Positions 1 to 5,612 are shown, counted from the first letter of the stretch. The stretch is DNA of 5,648 bases from Anaerolineales bacterium UBA2029 (GCA_002332795.1 DDBP01000318.1:1-5648); one strand, 5' to 3'. Notes: generated from the sequence alone by a model not told the origin. Numbers and translations: made by a program.

Positions 1-2
1 TC

Positions 3-58
3 TAGCCCTGTCCGCCCCTTCGCCCGCCGCGCAGGAGAAGAGGTCGGGGGATGAGGGC
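3..58 (-). repeat. GC-rich imperfect palindrome, possible dispersed intergenic repeat
   Basis: Positions 15-43 can fold on the minus strand into a 13-pair hairpin with a 3-base loop. It has ten Watson-Crick pairs, two G-T wobbles and one mismatch. On the minus strand it is preceded by a C-rich CCCTCATCCCCC stretch (46-57) and followed by a G-rich stretch. This layout resembles short palindromic repeats scattered between genes in Chloroflexota and other GC-rich genomes, a resemblance I judge from memory. There is no T-run after the hairpin, so it is not a classical terminator by itself. It may protect the 3' end of the sucCD message. No convincing gene lies in positions 1-77. Only one copy is visible here, so repeat status is unproven. 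Confidence 0.4.
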
Positions 59-77
59 GAAAAGCGCGCAACACGCT
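58..77 (-). terminator. Possible compact intrinsic terminator of sucCD
   Basis: The stem begins at the base after the sucD stop codon. On the minus strand AGCGTG pairs with CGCGCT around a TTG loop, six pairs including one T-G wobble, and is followed by TTTC. The stem is short and the T-run is weak. It could instead be a 3'-end processing structure acting with the larger hairpin at 15-43. Confidence 0.35.
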
Positions 78-932
78 CTAGAGCAAATCGGGAATCTGCT
101 CCGGATGTTCGGCGACCTTCACCCCCGCCGCCTGCAACGCCGCGATCTTCTCCGCAGCCGTGCCGCTACCCCCTTCGACAATGGCTCCCGCGTGCCCCAT
201 GCGCTTGCCGGGGGGCGCGGTCTGCCCGGCGATGAAAGCGACTACGGGCTTGGTCATGTAGGAGGCGATGAAGTGCGCTGCCTTCTCCTCCTCGGTGCCG
301 CCGATCTCGCCAATCAGCACCACCTTCTCGGTCTGCGGATCGTCCTCGAACATCTGCAACACGTCAATGAAACTGGTGCCGTTGATCGGATCGCCGCCGA
401 TGCCCACGCACGTGCTCTGCCCGATGCCGCGCTGCGTCAGGGCATAGACCACCTCGTAGGTCAGCGTGCCACTGCGGGAGACCACCCCCACGCTACCGGG
501 CATGGCAATGTGACCGGGCATGATGCCAACCTTGGCCTGCCCTGGCGTCAGCAGACCAGGGCAGTTAGGCCCAATCAGGCGGCTTCTGCTCTGATCGAGG
601 CGGGCACGCACCTGCATCATATCGCGGACGGGGATGCCCTCGGTGATGCAGACGATCAGCTCGATTCCGGCATCAATGGCTTCGTAGATGGCGTCGGCAG
701 CGAAGGCCGCCGGCACATAGATCACGCTGGTGTTGGCTCCTGTCGCCTCGCGGGCTGCCTTCACCGTGTCGAAAACCGGCTTGCCCAGCACCCATTCGCC
801 ACCCTTGCCCGGCGTGACTCCCCCCACGACGTTCGTGCCGTATTCGATCATCTGCTCGGTGTGGAACAGCCCCTCGCGTCCGGTGATGCCCTGCACCAGC
901 AAACGGGTGTTGCTGTCAACCAGAATAGCCAT
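78..932 (-). CDS. sucD: Succinyl-CoA synthetase (ADP-forming) subunit alpha
   Basis: This is the alpha subunit of succinyl-CoA synthetase (succinate-CoA ligase). The enzyme interconverts succinyl-CoA and succinate with substrate-level formation of ATP or GTP in the cytoplasmic TCA cycle. The 284-residue product has the usual family length. An N-terminal CoA-binding Rossmann domain carries the GITGREG loop (15-21). The GPNCPG motif is at 121-126 and SRSGTLTYE at 152-160. The ligase domain has GEIGG at 208-212 and the phosphorylated active-site histidine, His247, in GHAGAI. All hallmark residues are present, so it should be active with the upstream SucC. The start is ATG with GAGGGG five bases upstream. 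The 15-base gap to sucC implies one transcript and coupled translation. The stop is TAG. Confidence 0.97.
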   Translation of the reverse strand: MAILVDSNTRLLVQGITGREGLFHTEQMIEYGTNVVGGVTPGKGGEWVLGKPVFDTVKAAREATGANTSVIYVPAAFAADAIYEAIDAGIELIVCITEGIPVRDMMQVRARLDQSRSRLIGPNCPGLLTPGQAKVGIMPGHIAMPGSVGVVSRSGTLTYEVVYALTQRGIGQSTCVGIGGDPINGTSFIDVLQMFEDDPQTEKVVLIGEIGGTEEEKAAHFIASYMTKPVVAFIAGQTAPPGKRMGHAGAIVEGGSGTAAEKIAALQAAGVKVAEHPEQIPDLL

Positions 933-947
933 GTTGTCCCCTCACCC

Positions 948-2093
948 TCATGCACCCTGGGCGGCCAGCACTGCCTTCTGAGCGGCTTCGGCCAGGGTCT
1001 TCGCCGTCACCATGTGGGGAATGCGCGCCTGTTCCAGCAATGCGCGGCCCTCATCCTCGTTGGTGCCCACCAGACGCACCACCATCGGTAGATCAACTTT
1101 CACCTCGGCCAGAGCGGCCAGGATGCCCCGCGCCACCTCGTCGCAGCGCGTGATCCCCCCGAAGATGTTCAGCAGAACCGCCTTCACGTTCGGGTCGGAG
1201 AGGATGATGCGCAAGGCCATCGCCACCGTCTCCGCCTTGGCTCCACCTCCGATATCCAGAAAGTTGGCCGGTTCGCCGCCGAAGAGCTTGGTCATGTCCA
1301 TGGTCGCCATCGCCAGGCCCGCCCCATTGACCATGCAGCCGATGGTGCCGTCCAGCTTGATGTAGCTCAAACCGGCAGCGCGGGCACGGGTCTCGGCTTC
1401 GGGTTCGGCGCTGGTATCGCGCATTTCGGCCAGATCGGGGTGACGGAACAGGGCGTTGTCGTCAATGGACATCTTGCCATCCACGGCCAGCAATTGCCCT
1501 TCCCCGTCAATGACCAAGGGGTTGATCTCGGCCAGCGTTGCGTCGCTCTCGACGTAGCAGCGATAGAGCGCCTGCGCGATCTTCATGAACGGCTTCCACA
1601 GGTCGCGCGGCAGCTCGATCCCATAGGCCAGGTTGCGCACCTGATAGTCGCGCAGGCCCAGGAACGGGTCAATGTGCTCGCGGATAATCTTCTCCGGCGC
1701 GATCCGGTTGACCTCTTCGATGTCCATGCCCCCTTCGGCGCTGGCCATGATCACCGGTTTGCGGGCAGCCCGATCGTTGGTAATGCCCAGATAGATCTCC
1801 TTCTGGATGACAGAGGCCGGGTCTACCAGCACCTTCAGTACCTTGTGCCCCTTGATCTCCATGCCCAGGATGGCGTCGGCGTGACGTTCTGCCTCTTCGG
1901 GCGTCTGCGCCAGCCGGACGCCACCCGCCTTGCCACGCCCACCGGTCAGCACCTGCGCTTTGACGACCACCGGGCCGTTCAGTTCCTTGGCGATTTCATA
2001 GGCTTGCTGGGGAGAATGAGCCACCCTACCCTGGGGGATGGGAATGCCAAACTCAGCAAAACGCAGTTTCGATTGATACTCGTGCAGGTTCAC
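948..2093 (-). CDS. sucC: Succinyl-CoA synthetase (ADP-forming) subunit beta
   Basis: This is the beta subunit of succinyl-CoA synthetase, which binds the nucleotide and contributes to the succinate site. The 381 residues are close to the typical length of about 388. It opens with the classic MNLHEYQ. An ATP-grasp domain follows, with the glycine-rich GGRGKAGGV at 51-59 and likely Mg-nucleotide ligands Asn191 (EINPL) and Asp205 (DGKM). The C-terminal CoA-ligase domain has NGAGLAMATMD (256-266), DIGGGA (280-285) and NIFGGITRCD (309-318). The start is GTG, supported by GGAGG seven bases upstream and by the conserved N-terminus beginning exactly there. ATP versus GTP preference cannot be settled by eye. 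It lies 92 bases after the kinase gene and 15 before sucD. A direct kinase-sucC regulatory link is only inferred from position. Confidence 0.97.
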   Translation of the reverse strand: MNLHEYQSKLRFAEFGIPIPQGRVAHSPQQAYEIAKELNGPVVVKAQVLTGGRGKAGGVRLAQTPEEAERHADAILGMEIKGHKVLKVLVDPASVIQKEIYLGITNDRAARKPVIMASAEGGMDIEEVNRIAPEKIIREHIDPFLGLRDYQVRNLAYGIELPRDLWKPFMKIAQALYRCYVESDATLAEINPLVIDGEGQLLAVDGKMSIDDNALFRHPDLAEMRDTSAEPEAETRARAAGLSYIKLDGTIGCMVNGAGLAMATMDMTKLFGGEPANFLDIGGGAKAETVAMALRIILSDPNVKAVLLNIFGGITRCDEVARGILAALAEVKVDLPMVVRLVGTNEDEGRALLEQARIPHMVTAKTLAEAAQKAVLAAQGA

Positions 2094-2100
2094 TCATCTG

Positions 2101-2105
2101 CCTCC
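2101..2105 (-). promoter_or_regulatory. Ribosome binding site fixing the GTG start of sucC
   Basis: GGAGG on the minus strand lies seven bases before the GTG at 2093. The spacing is ideal, and it supports GTG over the out-of-frame ATG at 2097. Confidence 0.75.
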
Positions 2106-2148
2106 GCAAATAGCACTTCACCCACATCACAGGGGAGAGCTGCCCGAT

Positions 2149-2167
2149 ATGTTGGATGCACCGACAT
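2149..2167 (-). promoter_or_regulatory. Imperfect dyad upstream of sucC, possible operator
   Basis: ATGTTGG and CCGACAT form seven-base inverted arms with one mismatch around a five-base centre, between the kinase stop and the sucC start. No T-run follows on the minus strand, so it does not look like a terminator. A regulator-binding site in front of sucCD is possible. No convincing -35/-10 pair was found in this 92-base gap, so sucCD may be read from the kinase promoter. Confidence 0.25.
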
Positions 2168-2185
2168 GCCCGCCGGTTGACTCGA

Positions 2186-3055
2186 TCAGCCAGCCCCTGG
2201 CACCACAAAACCGAAGGTGCTGCCTTTGCCCTCTTCGCTGCTGAAGAAGAACTCGCCGCCCATCAACTCGATCAGCCCCCTGGCAATCGGCAACCCCAGA
2301 CCATGCCCTTTGAACGAGCGCACATGTTCGTTGTCGGCACGCCAGAACAGCTCGCCCACATGTTGCTGCTCTTCCGCGCTCATGCCAATGCCGGTGTCAA
2401 TGACCGACACCTTCAGTTTGCCATCCACTTCCTCGGCGCGCACCGTGATCGTCCCGCCGTCGGGCGTGTACTGCAGGGCGTTCGTCACCAGCTTGGTCAA
2501 CGCCAGGGCCAGACGCTCGGCATCTACATTGAGCAACGGCAAACCCGCTGGCGTCTCAAAGACCAGAGTATGACTGTGCGCCGCGGCCAGGGGAGCAGTT
2601 GCCTTCTCTACCTGCAGAGCAATGTTCTTATACAGGTCCATCTTGGGTTCCAGGCGCAGCCGCCCAGAACGAAGCTTGCTGATGTCGCTGATGTCGCTGA
2701 CCAGTTGTTCCATGCGGGCCACGTTGGAGCGGATGGTCTCCACGAACTGAGTCTGCATCTCGTTCAGTTCGCCGACCACATTCTTGGCCAGCATATCGCT
2801 GTAGCCTTTGATACTGGTCAGCGGGATGCGAATTTCATGCACCATCAGCGAAGCAAAACGGGCGTTCTCCTGGATCAGCTCGTCTATACGGCGACGCAGC
2901 GCCTCGGCTTCCTCGCCCTCACCGCGACGGGCGGCGGCCTCCAGCAGTTGCTCCACCTCCGCCAGTGCTTCGCTCACCTCAGCAGGGGCCGATGACCGCA
3001 GCGACTTGATCAGCGCGCGCGCCTGCTGCAAAGGATTTTGTTCTTCGCCAGCCAT
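2186..3055 (-). CDS. Soluble HisKA/HATPase sensor-type histidine kinase, no sensor domain
   Basis: This is a 289-residue histidine kinase of a two-component system that would phosphorylate an unseen response regulator. No transmembrane segment, PAS or GAF domain is visible. A helical, charged N-terminus (about 10-65) with coiled-coil character leads into the HisKA domain. The phospho-acceptor is His73 in the HEIRIPLTSIKGY H-box. The HATPase_c domain has an N-box with Asn192, a G1 box DTGIGM at 220-225, an F-box around Phe237 and a G2 box GHGLGL at 250-255. Two positions are atypical. Residue 77 is Ile where HisKA proteins usually have Thr or Asn, and residue 188 is Lys where the first N-box Asn is common. 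The start is ATG with AAGGA five bases upstream. No response regulator is adjacent, so it is an orphan here. Its signal is unknown. Confidence 0.93.
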   Translation of the reverse strand: MAGEEQNPLQQARALIKSLRSSAPAEVSEALAEVEQLLEAAARRGEGEEAEALRRRIDELIQENARFASLMVHEIRIPLTSIKGYSDMLAKNVVGELNEMQTQFVETIRSNVARMEQLVSDISDISKLRSGRLRLEPKMDLYKNIALQVEKATAPLAAAHSHTLVFETPAGLPLLNVDAERLALALTKLVTNALQYTPDGGTITVRAEEVDGKLKVSVIDTGIGMSAEEQQHVGELFWRADNEHVRSFKGHGLGLPIARGLIELMGGEFFFSSEEGKGSTFGFVVPGAG

Positions 3056-3098
3056 AGCCGTCCTTTCTCACAAGACTCTCTTTCTGTCCGCCCCACCC

Positions 3099-3116
3099 CA
3101 GAGATGTGCCTCTCTG
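3099..3116 (-). promoter_or_regulatory. Small inverted repeat in the kinase leader
   Basis: CAGAGA and TCTCTG form perfect six-base arms around a six-base loop, about 43 bases before the kinase ATG. It could be an operator or a leader hairpin. No T-run follows, so termination is unlikely. Chance is also possible. Confidence 0.2.
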
Positions 3117-3136
3117 TTCCTTTCCCCCATTGGCTA

Positions 3137-3166
3137 AGAATACTCTTCGTCAAACAAAACTGCCAC
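3137..3166 (-). promoter_or_regulatory. Weak candidate promoter for the kinase-sucCD block
   Basis: On the minus strand, GTGGCA (3161-3166) and TATTCT (3137-3142) are 18 bases apart, each matching four of six consensus bases. The -35 candidate lies inside the downstream hairpin at 3151-3180. A separate TTGACG at 3148-3153 has no -10 at the right distance. Some promoter is expected here because strong termination lies just upstream, but this assignment is tentative. Confidence 0.25.
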
Positions 3167-3180
3167 CATAAGGCAGCAGT
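3151..3180 (-). terminator. Second terminator-like hairpin downstream of fabH
   Basis: On the minus strand ACTGCTGCC pairs with GGTGGCAGT around a TTAT loop, nine pairs including two G-T wobbles. TTTGTTTG follows immediately. It lies about 20 bases beyond the first terminator and would act as a back-up stop for fabH or as an attenuator in front of the kinase. There is no T-run on the plus-strand side, so it is directional. Confidence 0.55.
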
Positions 3181-3200
3181 ATCGGCCCAACTCGCCGACA

Positions 3201-3234
3201 ACAAAACGCCCCGCTGCATCAGGCAGGCGGGGCG
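3201..3234 (-). terminator. Strong intrinsic terminator of the sigma-fabH block
   Basis: On the minus strand CGCCCCGC and GCGGGGCG form a perfect eight-pair GC stem (arms at 3227-3234 and 3207-3214) around a 12-base loop. TTTTGTTG follows. It begins 24 bases after the fabH stop, the expected place for a Rho-independent terminator. Confidence 0.88.
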
Positions 3235-3258
3235 CAACATGGCACAACAATCAGGCCG

Positions 3259-4395
3259 TCATTTCTTGCGGCGGCGCTGATAGAGAAAGGTGTACAGGGG
3301 CAGCAAGGCCGACTGCGCCGTATCCAGCACGGCATCGGAGGCGCGGCGGGCTAGGTAGCGTGCCCGCCCCACCGAAAACAGGCTGTGTGCCGTGCTGATC
3401 TCGCCCGCGCCCACCTGCACCACTGCCGAGGCCCAGGTGAGGCCCGCCCCAAAGGCGCACATGGCGACCAGGTCACCGTCCTTCAGACGCCCTTCCTCGA
3501 AGGCTTCGACCATCGCCAGCGGCACCGACGCCGCGGACGTATTGCCGTAGCGATCCAGGTTGATGTAGAACTTGTCCAACGGGACGCGCATCTGCCGCGC
3601 CGCTGCTTCGATGATGCGAGCGTTGGCCTGATGCGGGATGAAGAGATCAATGTCGTCCGGCGTCAGGCCCGCCTGATAGATCACCCGTTTGAGCGAACTG
3701 GCCAGTGTTCGCACCGCAAACTTGAAGACTTCCGGCCCGTCCATGCGCAGATATTGCCGCCGCTCGTCAATGGTTCGCTGCGAGATAGGCGACGCCGATC
3801 CGCCATCGGGCACGTAGAGGAACATCGCGCCGGAGCCATCCGATCCCAACTCAAACGAGAGCAGGCCGCCGGGTTCGTCGCTGACCTCGACGACTGTAGC
3901 CGCCGCCGCGTCGCCAAACAGCACGCAGGTCGTGCGGTCGGTGAAGTCCAGGGCAAAGGAAATGATCTCCACCCCCACCACCAACACGCGGTTGTATGCG
4001 CCGGAGATGATGTACTGGCTGGCCGCCGTCAACGCATAGACCCACCCCGAACACCCGGCTACCAGGGTGAACGCGCCACATTCCGCGCCGAGCATATCCT
4101 GCACCTGGCTGGCGACAGAGGGCAACAGATAGTCTGGCGAAGAGGTTGCGACAATGATCAGGTCGAGGTCTTTGGGCGAAAGTCCGGCCACCCGCAACGC
4201 CTCTCGCGAGGCGGCGACCGCCATGCTGGAGGTGGTGTCGTTTTCGGTGCGAATGCGTCGCTCTTTGATGCCAGTGCGCGTGGTGATCCACTCGTCGCTG
4301 GTGTCCACCATCCGCGCCAGGTCGTCGTTGGTCAGCACCCGCGATGGCACATATTTGCCCCAACCGGTAATCTTGGCATAACGCTGATTGATCAC
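3259..4395 (-). CDS. fabH: Beta-ketoacyl-ACP synthase III with C-terminal extension
   Basis: FabH condenses an acyl-CoA primer with malonyl-ACP to start type II fatty acid synthesis in the cytoplasm. In 378-residue numbering, the catalytic triad is Cys115 in GCSG, His255 in PHQANARI and Asn285 in RYGNTSAAS. Primer-CoA contacts Trp36 and Arg40 sit in DEWITTRTGI, and the GDAAAA glycine loop is near 161-166. The thiolase-like fold ends near residue 331. Typical FabH proteins have about 320-330 residues. The remaining 47 or so are rich in Arg, include a hydrophobic ALLPLYTFLY stretch and end in RRRKK. The chosen start is GTG at 4395, with GGAGG eight bases upstream. An in-frame TTG at 4425 would add ten residues but overlap the preceding stop. 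Primer choice (acetyl or branched) cannot be read. A related KAS III-like synthase outside fatty acid initiation is possible. Confidence 0.94.
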   Translation of the reverse strand: MINQRYAKITGWGKYVPSRVLTNDDLARMVDTSDEWITTRTGIKERRIRTENDTTSSMAVAASREALRVAGLSPKDLDLIIVATSSPDYLLPSVASQVQDMLGAECGAFTLVAGCSGWVYALTAASQYIISGAYNRVLVVGVEIISFALDFTDRTTCVLFGDAAAATVVEVSDEPGGLLSFELGSDGSGAMFLYVPDGGSASPISQRTIDERRQYLRMDGPEVFKFAVRTLASSLKRVIYQAGLTPDDIDLFIPHQANARIIEAAARQMRVPLDKFYINLDRYGNTSAASVPLAMVEAFEEGRLKDGDLVAMCAFGAGLTWASAVVQVGAGEISTAHSLFSVGRARYLARRASDAVLDTAQSALLPLYTFLYQRRRKK

Positions 4396-4403
4396 TGCGC
4401 TAC

Positions 4404-4408
4404 CCTCC
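4404..4408 (-). promoter_or_regulatory. Ribosome binding site fixing the GTG start of fabH
   Basis: GGAGG within a G-rich run on the minus strand lies eight bases before GTG at 4395. The TTG alternative at 4425 lies inside the end of the upstream gene and has no comparable site. Confidence 0.75.
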
Positions 4409-4421
4409 CCCAGGACCTTGT

Positions 4422-4850
4422 TCAAGCAGTGATGGCTCGCCGGTTGCGCCGGTTGCCCAGCGCGTCATACACCGAGCGCGTCGCCAGGATGACCACCCCC
4501 GCGGTGAGCGTCGCGCCGCCAATGCCAGCCGCCACCCGCGTGCGCAATGGCAGGCGCTGCACACGCCCCCACAACGAAACCGGCTGTTGCTTTTCGGCGT
4601 GCAGCAGACGCTGCCGAAGTTCCGCCACAAACTGTTCCGACGGCGTCACCGGCGGCATGGCCCGCTCGATGCGCTCAGCCAGCGCCAGCAACGTCTCCAG
4701 TTCGGTCTCCCCCGACCGCGCACAGGCAGCGCGCATCTGCTCGCTGGCAGGGCTACCTACTACCAGCGCGTCAGCATGGGCCATCAGCAGGTTACGCTGC
4801 CAGCGTTGTGATGGTCTGCGGAACAACGATGATAGCGACGACAAGTGCAT
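4422..4850 (-). CDS. Small single-pass membrane protein, probable anti-sigma factor
   Basis: This 142-residue protein is not assigned to a named family with certainty. The first 100 residues are soluble and charged, with predicted helices. They include a segment at about 51-86 ending in PPVTPSEQFVAELRQRLL, which resembles the cytoplasmic part of membrane proteins encoded next to ECF sigma genes in Chloroflexota and Actinobacteria (the DUF5667-type neighbourhood). One hydrophobic segment lies at about 105-124. Only about 18 residues follow it, rich in Arg. No HxxxCxxC zinc motif is present, so it is not a ZAS-type anti-sigma. The basis for the call is position 68 bases after a sigma gene plus the soluble-then-membrane layout. 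Both flanks of the membrane segment are basic, so topology is uncertain. The start is ATG with GAGGG six bases upstream. The fabH start lies 26 bases downstream. Confidence 0.75.
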   Translation of the reverse strand: MHLSSLSSLFRRPSQRWQRNLLMAHADALVVGSPASEQMRAACARSGETELETLLALAERIERAMPPVTPSEQFVAELRQRLLHAEKQQPVSLWGRVQRLPLRTRVAAGIGGATLTAGVVILATRSVYDALGNRRNRRAITA

Positions 4851-4918
4851 GTCTTTCCCTCTCCCTCAAACCCACAATTCGGCGGCAGGCTTTTGCCAGT
4901 GCGCTCCGCCCGCCGGTG
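4851..4918 (-). other. Sigma/anti-sigma gap with possible hairpin
   Basis: CGGCGG (4880-4885) and CCGCCG (4910-4915) could form a six-pair stem over a 24-base loop, which itself contains a GGCA/TGCC pairing. No T-run follows on the minus strand. It may tune the ratio of sigma factor to partner, or be incidental GC-rich sequence. The ribosome site of the downstream gene lies next to position 4851. Confidence 0.2.
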
Positions 4919-5512
4919 TCAGCTACGCGATTCGCTCTCCCGATCCTCCAACCCGCCCCGCAAGGCCAACAGGGTGCGATGGTAGAGCGACTTGATCGCC
5001 CCCTCAGTGCGGTTCATGATCGCCCCGATCTCAGCATTGGACAGGTGCTCCACGAACTTGAGCACCAGGAGCTGCTGCCGTTCGGGCGGCAAGGCGCGGA
5101 TCAGTTCCAGCAATTGCGCTTCTTCTTCGCTGGACTCCGTGACCGCCTCAGGCGCTTCGGGCGTTTCGCCATCGAGCATGAAATCGTCCAGCGGCACGAT
5201 CCTGCGCCGGCTGCGGTCACGGTGCCAGTTTGCTACCTGATTGTGCGCGATGCGATACAGCCAGGCCGAAAACGGCACACCGCGATCGGTGTAACGATCA
5301 ATGTGAGCCAGCGCCTTGAAGAACACGCGCGACGTCAGGTCCTCGGCATCCTGGTGATTGCCCGTGCGATAGTACACGTAGTTGTAGATGCGATTGACGT
5401 AGCGCGAATACAGCTCGCCAAACGCCGCGCGGTCTTCCCTGGCCCAGGCCACCAGTTGCAGGTCATCCGCACTGGCGTAGTCACGCCCGTTTGGGTCTTG
5501 TGGCTCAGTCAT
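4919..5512 (-). CDS. ECF-type RNA polymerase sigma-70 factor
   Basis: This alternative sigma factor has 197 residues and only regions 2 and 4, as in extracytoplasmic function sigma factors. Region 2 (about 29-103) contains FGELYSRYVNRIYNYVYYR, the core-binding DAEDLTSRVFFKAL and the -10-recognition stretch with FSAWLYRIAHNQVANW. An acidic linker (about 109-132) leads to region 4 (about 134-186). Its helix-turn-helix has LPPERQQLLVLKF, LSNAEIGAIM and TEGAIKSLYHRTLLALR. The C-terminus is short and polar, with no extra domain. ATG at 5512 is preceded by GAGGTG at nine bases. The reading frame continues upstream to a TTG at 5617, but that extension crosses the candidate promoter and is not conserved-looking. 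Gene order suggests control by the membrane protein downstream. The regulon and the ECF subgroup cannot be determined from the window. Confidence 0.93.
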   Translation of the reverse strand: MTEPQDPNGRDYASADDLQLVAWAREDRAAFGELYSRYVNRIYNYVYYRTGNHQDAEDLTSRVFFKALAHIDRYTDRGVPFSAWLYRIAHNQVANWHRDRSRRRIVPLDDFMLDGETPEAPEAVTESSEEEAQLLELIRALPPERQQLLVLKFVEHLSNAEIGAIMNRTEGAIKSLYHRTLLALRGGLEDRESESRS

Positions 5513-5521
5513 GCGTACTAA

Positions 5522-5527
5522 CACCTC
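5522..5527 (-). promoter_or_regulatory. Ribosome binding site supporting the ATG start of the sigma gene
   Basis: GAGGTG on the minus strand lies nine bases before the ATG at 5512. The spacing is slightly long but acceptable, and it favours this start over the TTG at 5617. Confidence 0.55.
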
Positions 5528-5544
5528 GCCCTGGCAAAGGTTAC

Positions 5545-5602
5545 GCGCAGCGGGCACTGTGACAGAGGTAGTTTTGCAGAGATACAGATTGTGCGCAGCG
5601 GG
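5545..5602 (-). repeat. Direct repeat pair in the sigma gene leader
   Basis: The ten bases CCCGCTGCGC (minus strand) occur at 5593-5602 and again at 5545-5554, 48 bases apart. Partial similarity (AA, CT and T matching) continues for about nine more bases. The upstream copy directly follows the candidate -10. This could be a pair of regulator-binding sites or a chance GC-rich repeat. Confidence 0.35.
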
Positions 5603-5603
5603 G

Positions 5604-5612
5604 AGTATACCA
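5604..5612 (-). promoter_or_regulatory. Candidate extended -10 promoter of the sigma operon
   Basis: TGGTATACT on the minus strand fits the extended -10 pattern TGnTATAAT with one mismatch. It lies about 92 bases before the sigma ATG, and the -35 region is poor (TAGTGA at 5627-5632). It would give a leader of roughly 85 bases. It is a housekeeping-type match, so the data do not show autoregulation by the sigma factor itself. Confidence 0.45.

Noticed and set aside
19..61. Seven-base inverted arms TTCGCCC/GGGCGAA as a terminator
   Set aside because: The loop is 29 bases and no T-run follows on either strand. The overlapping 15-43 hairpin is better paired.
51..1091. A 346-codon plus-strand open frame opposite sucD
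   Set aside because: It is the antisense shadow of a fully conserved SucD. The protein has no recognisable motif and the start lacks a credible ribosome site.
2684..2704. Tandem nine-base repeat inside the kinase gene
   Set aside because: It encodes Asp-Ile-Ser twice in the HisKA second helix, where LV-x-D-x-x-D-x-S-K/R-L is the normal pattern, so it reflects protein constraint and not an inserted repeat.
1440..2995. Two long plus-strand frames (1440-2180 and 2156-2995) opposite sucC and the kinase
   Set aside because: Both mirror conserved genes, have compositions typical of antisense frames in GC-rich DNA, and contain no recognisable domain.
3010..3240. A 76-codon minus-strand frame between fabH and the kinase
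   Set aside because: It runs through both terminator hairpins and overlaps the kinase start in another frame, and no family resemblance is seen.
3385..4995. A 536-codon open frame on the plus strand across fabH and its upstream neighbours
   Set aside because: It is antisense to FabH with intact catalytic residues and to two other coherent genes. Its translation is rich in Arg, His and Pro with no domain pattern, as expected from high GC at third positions.
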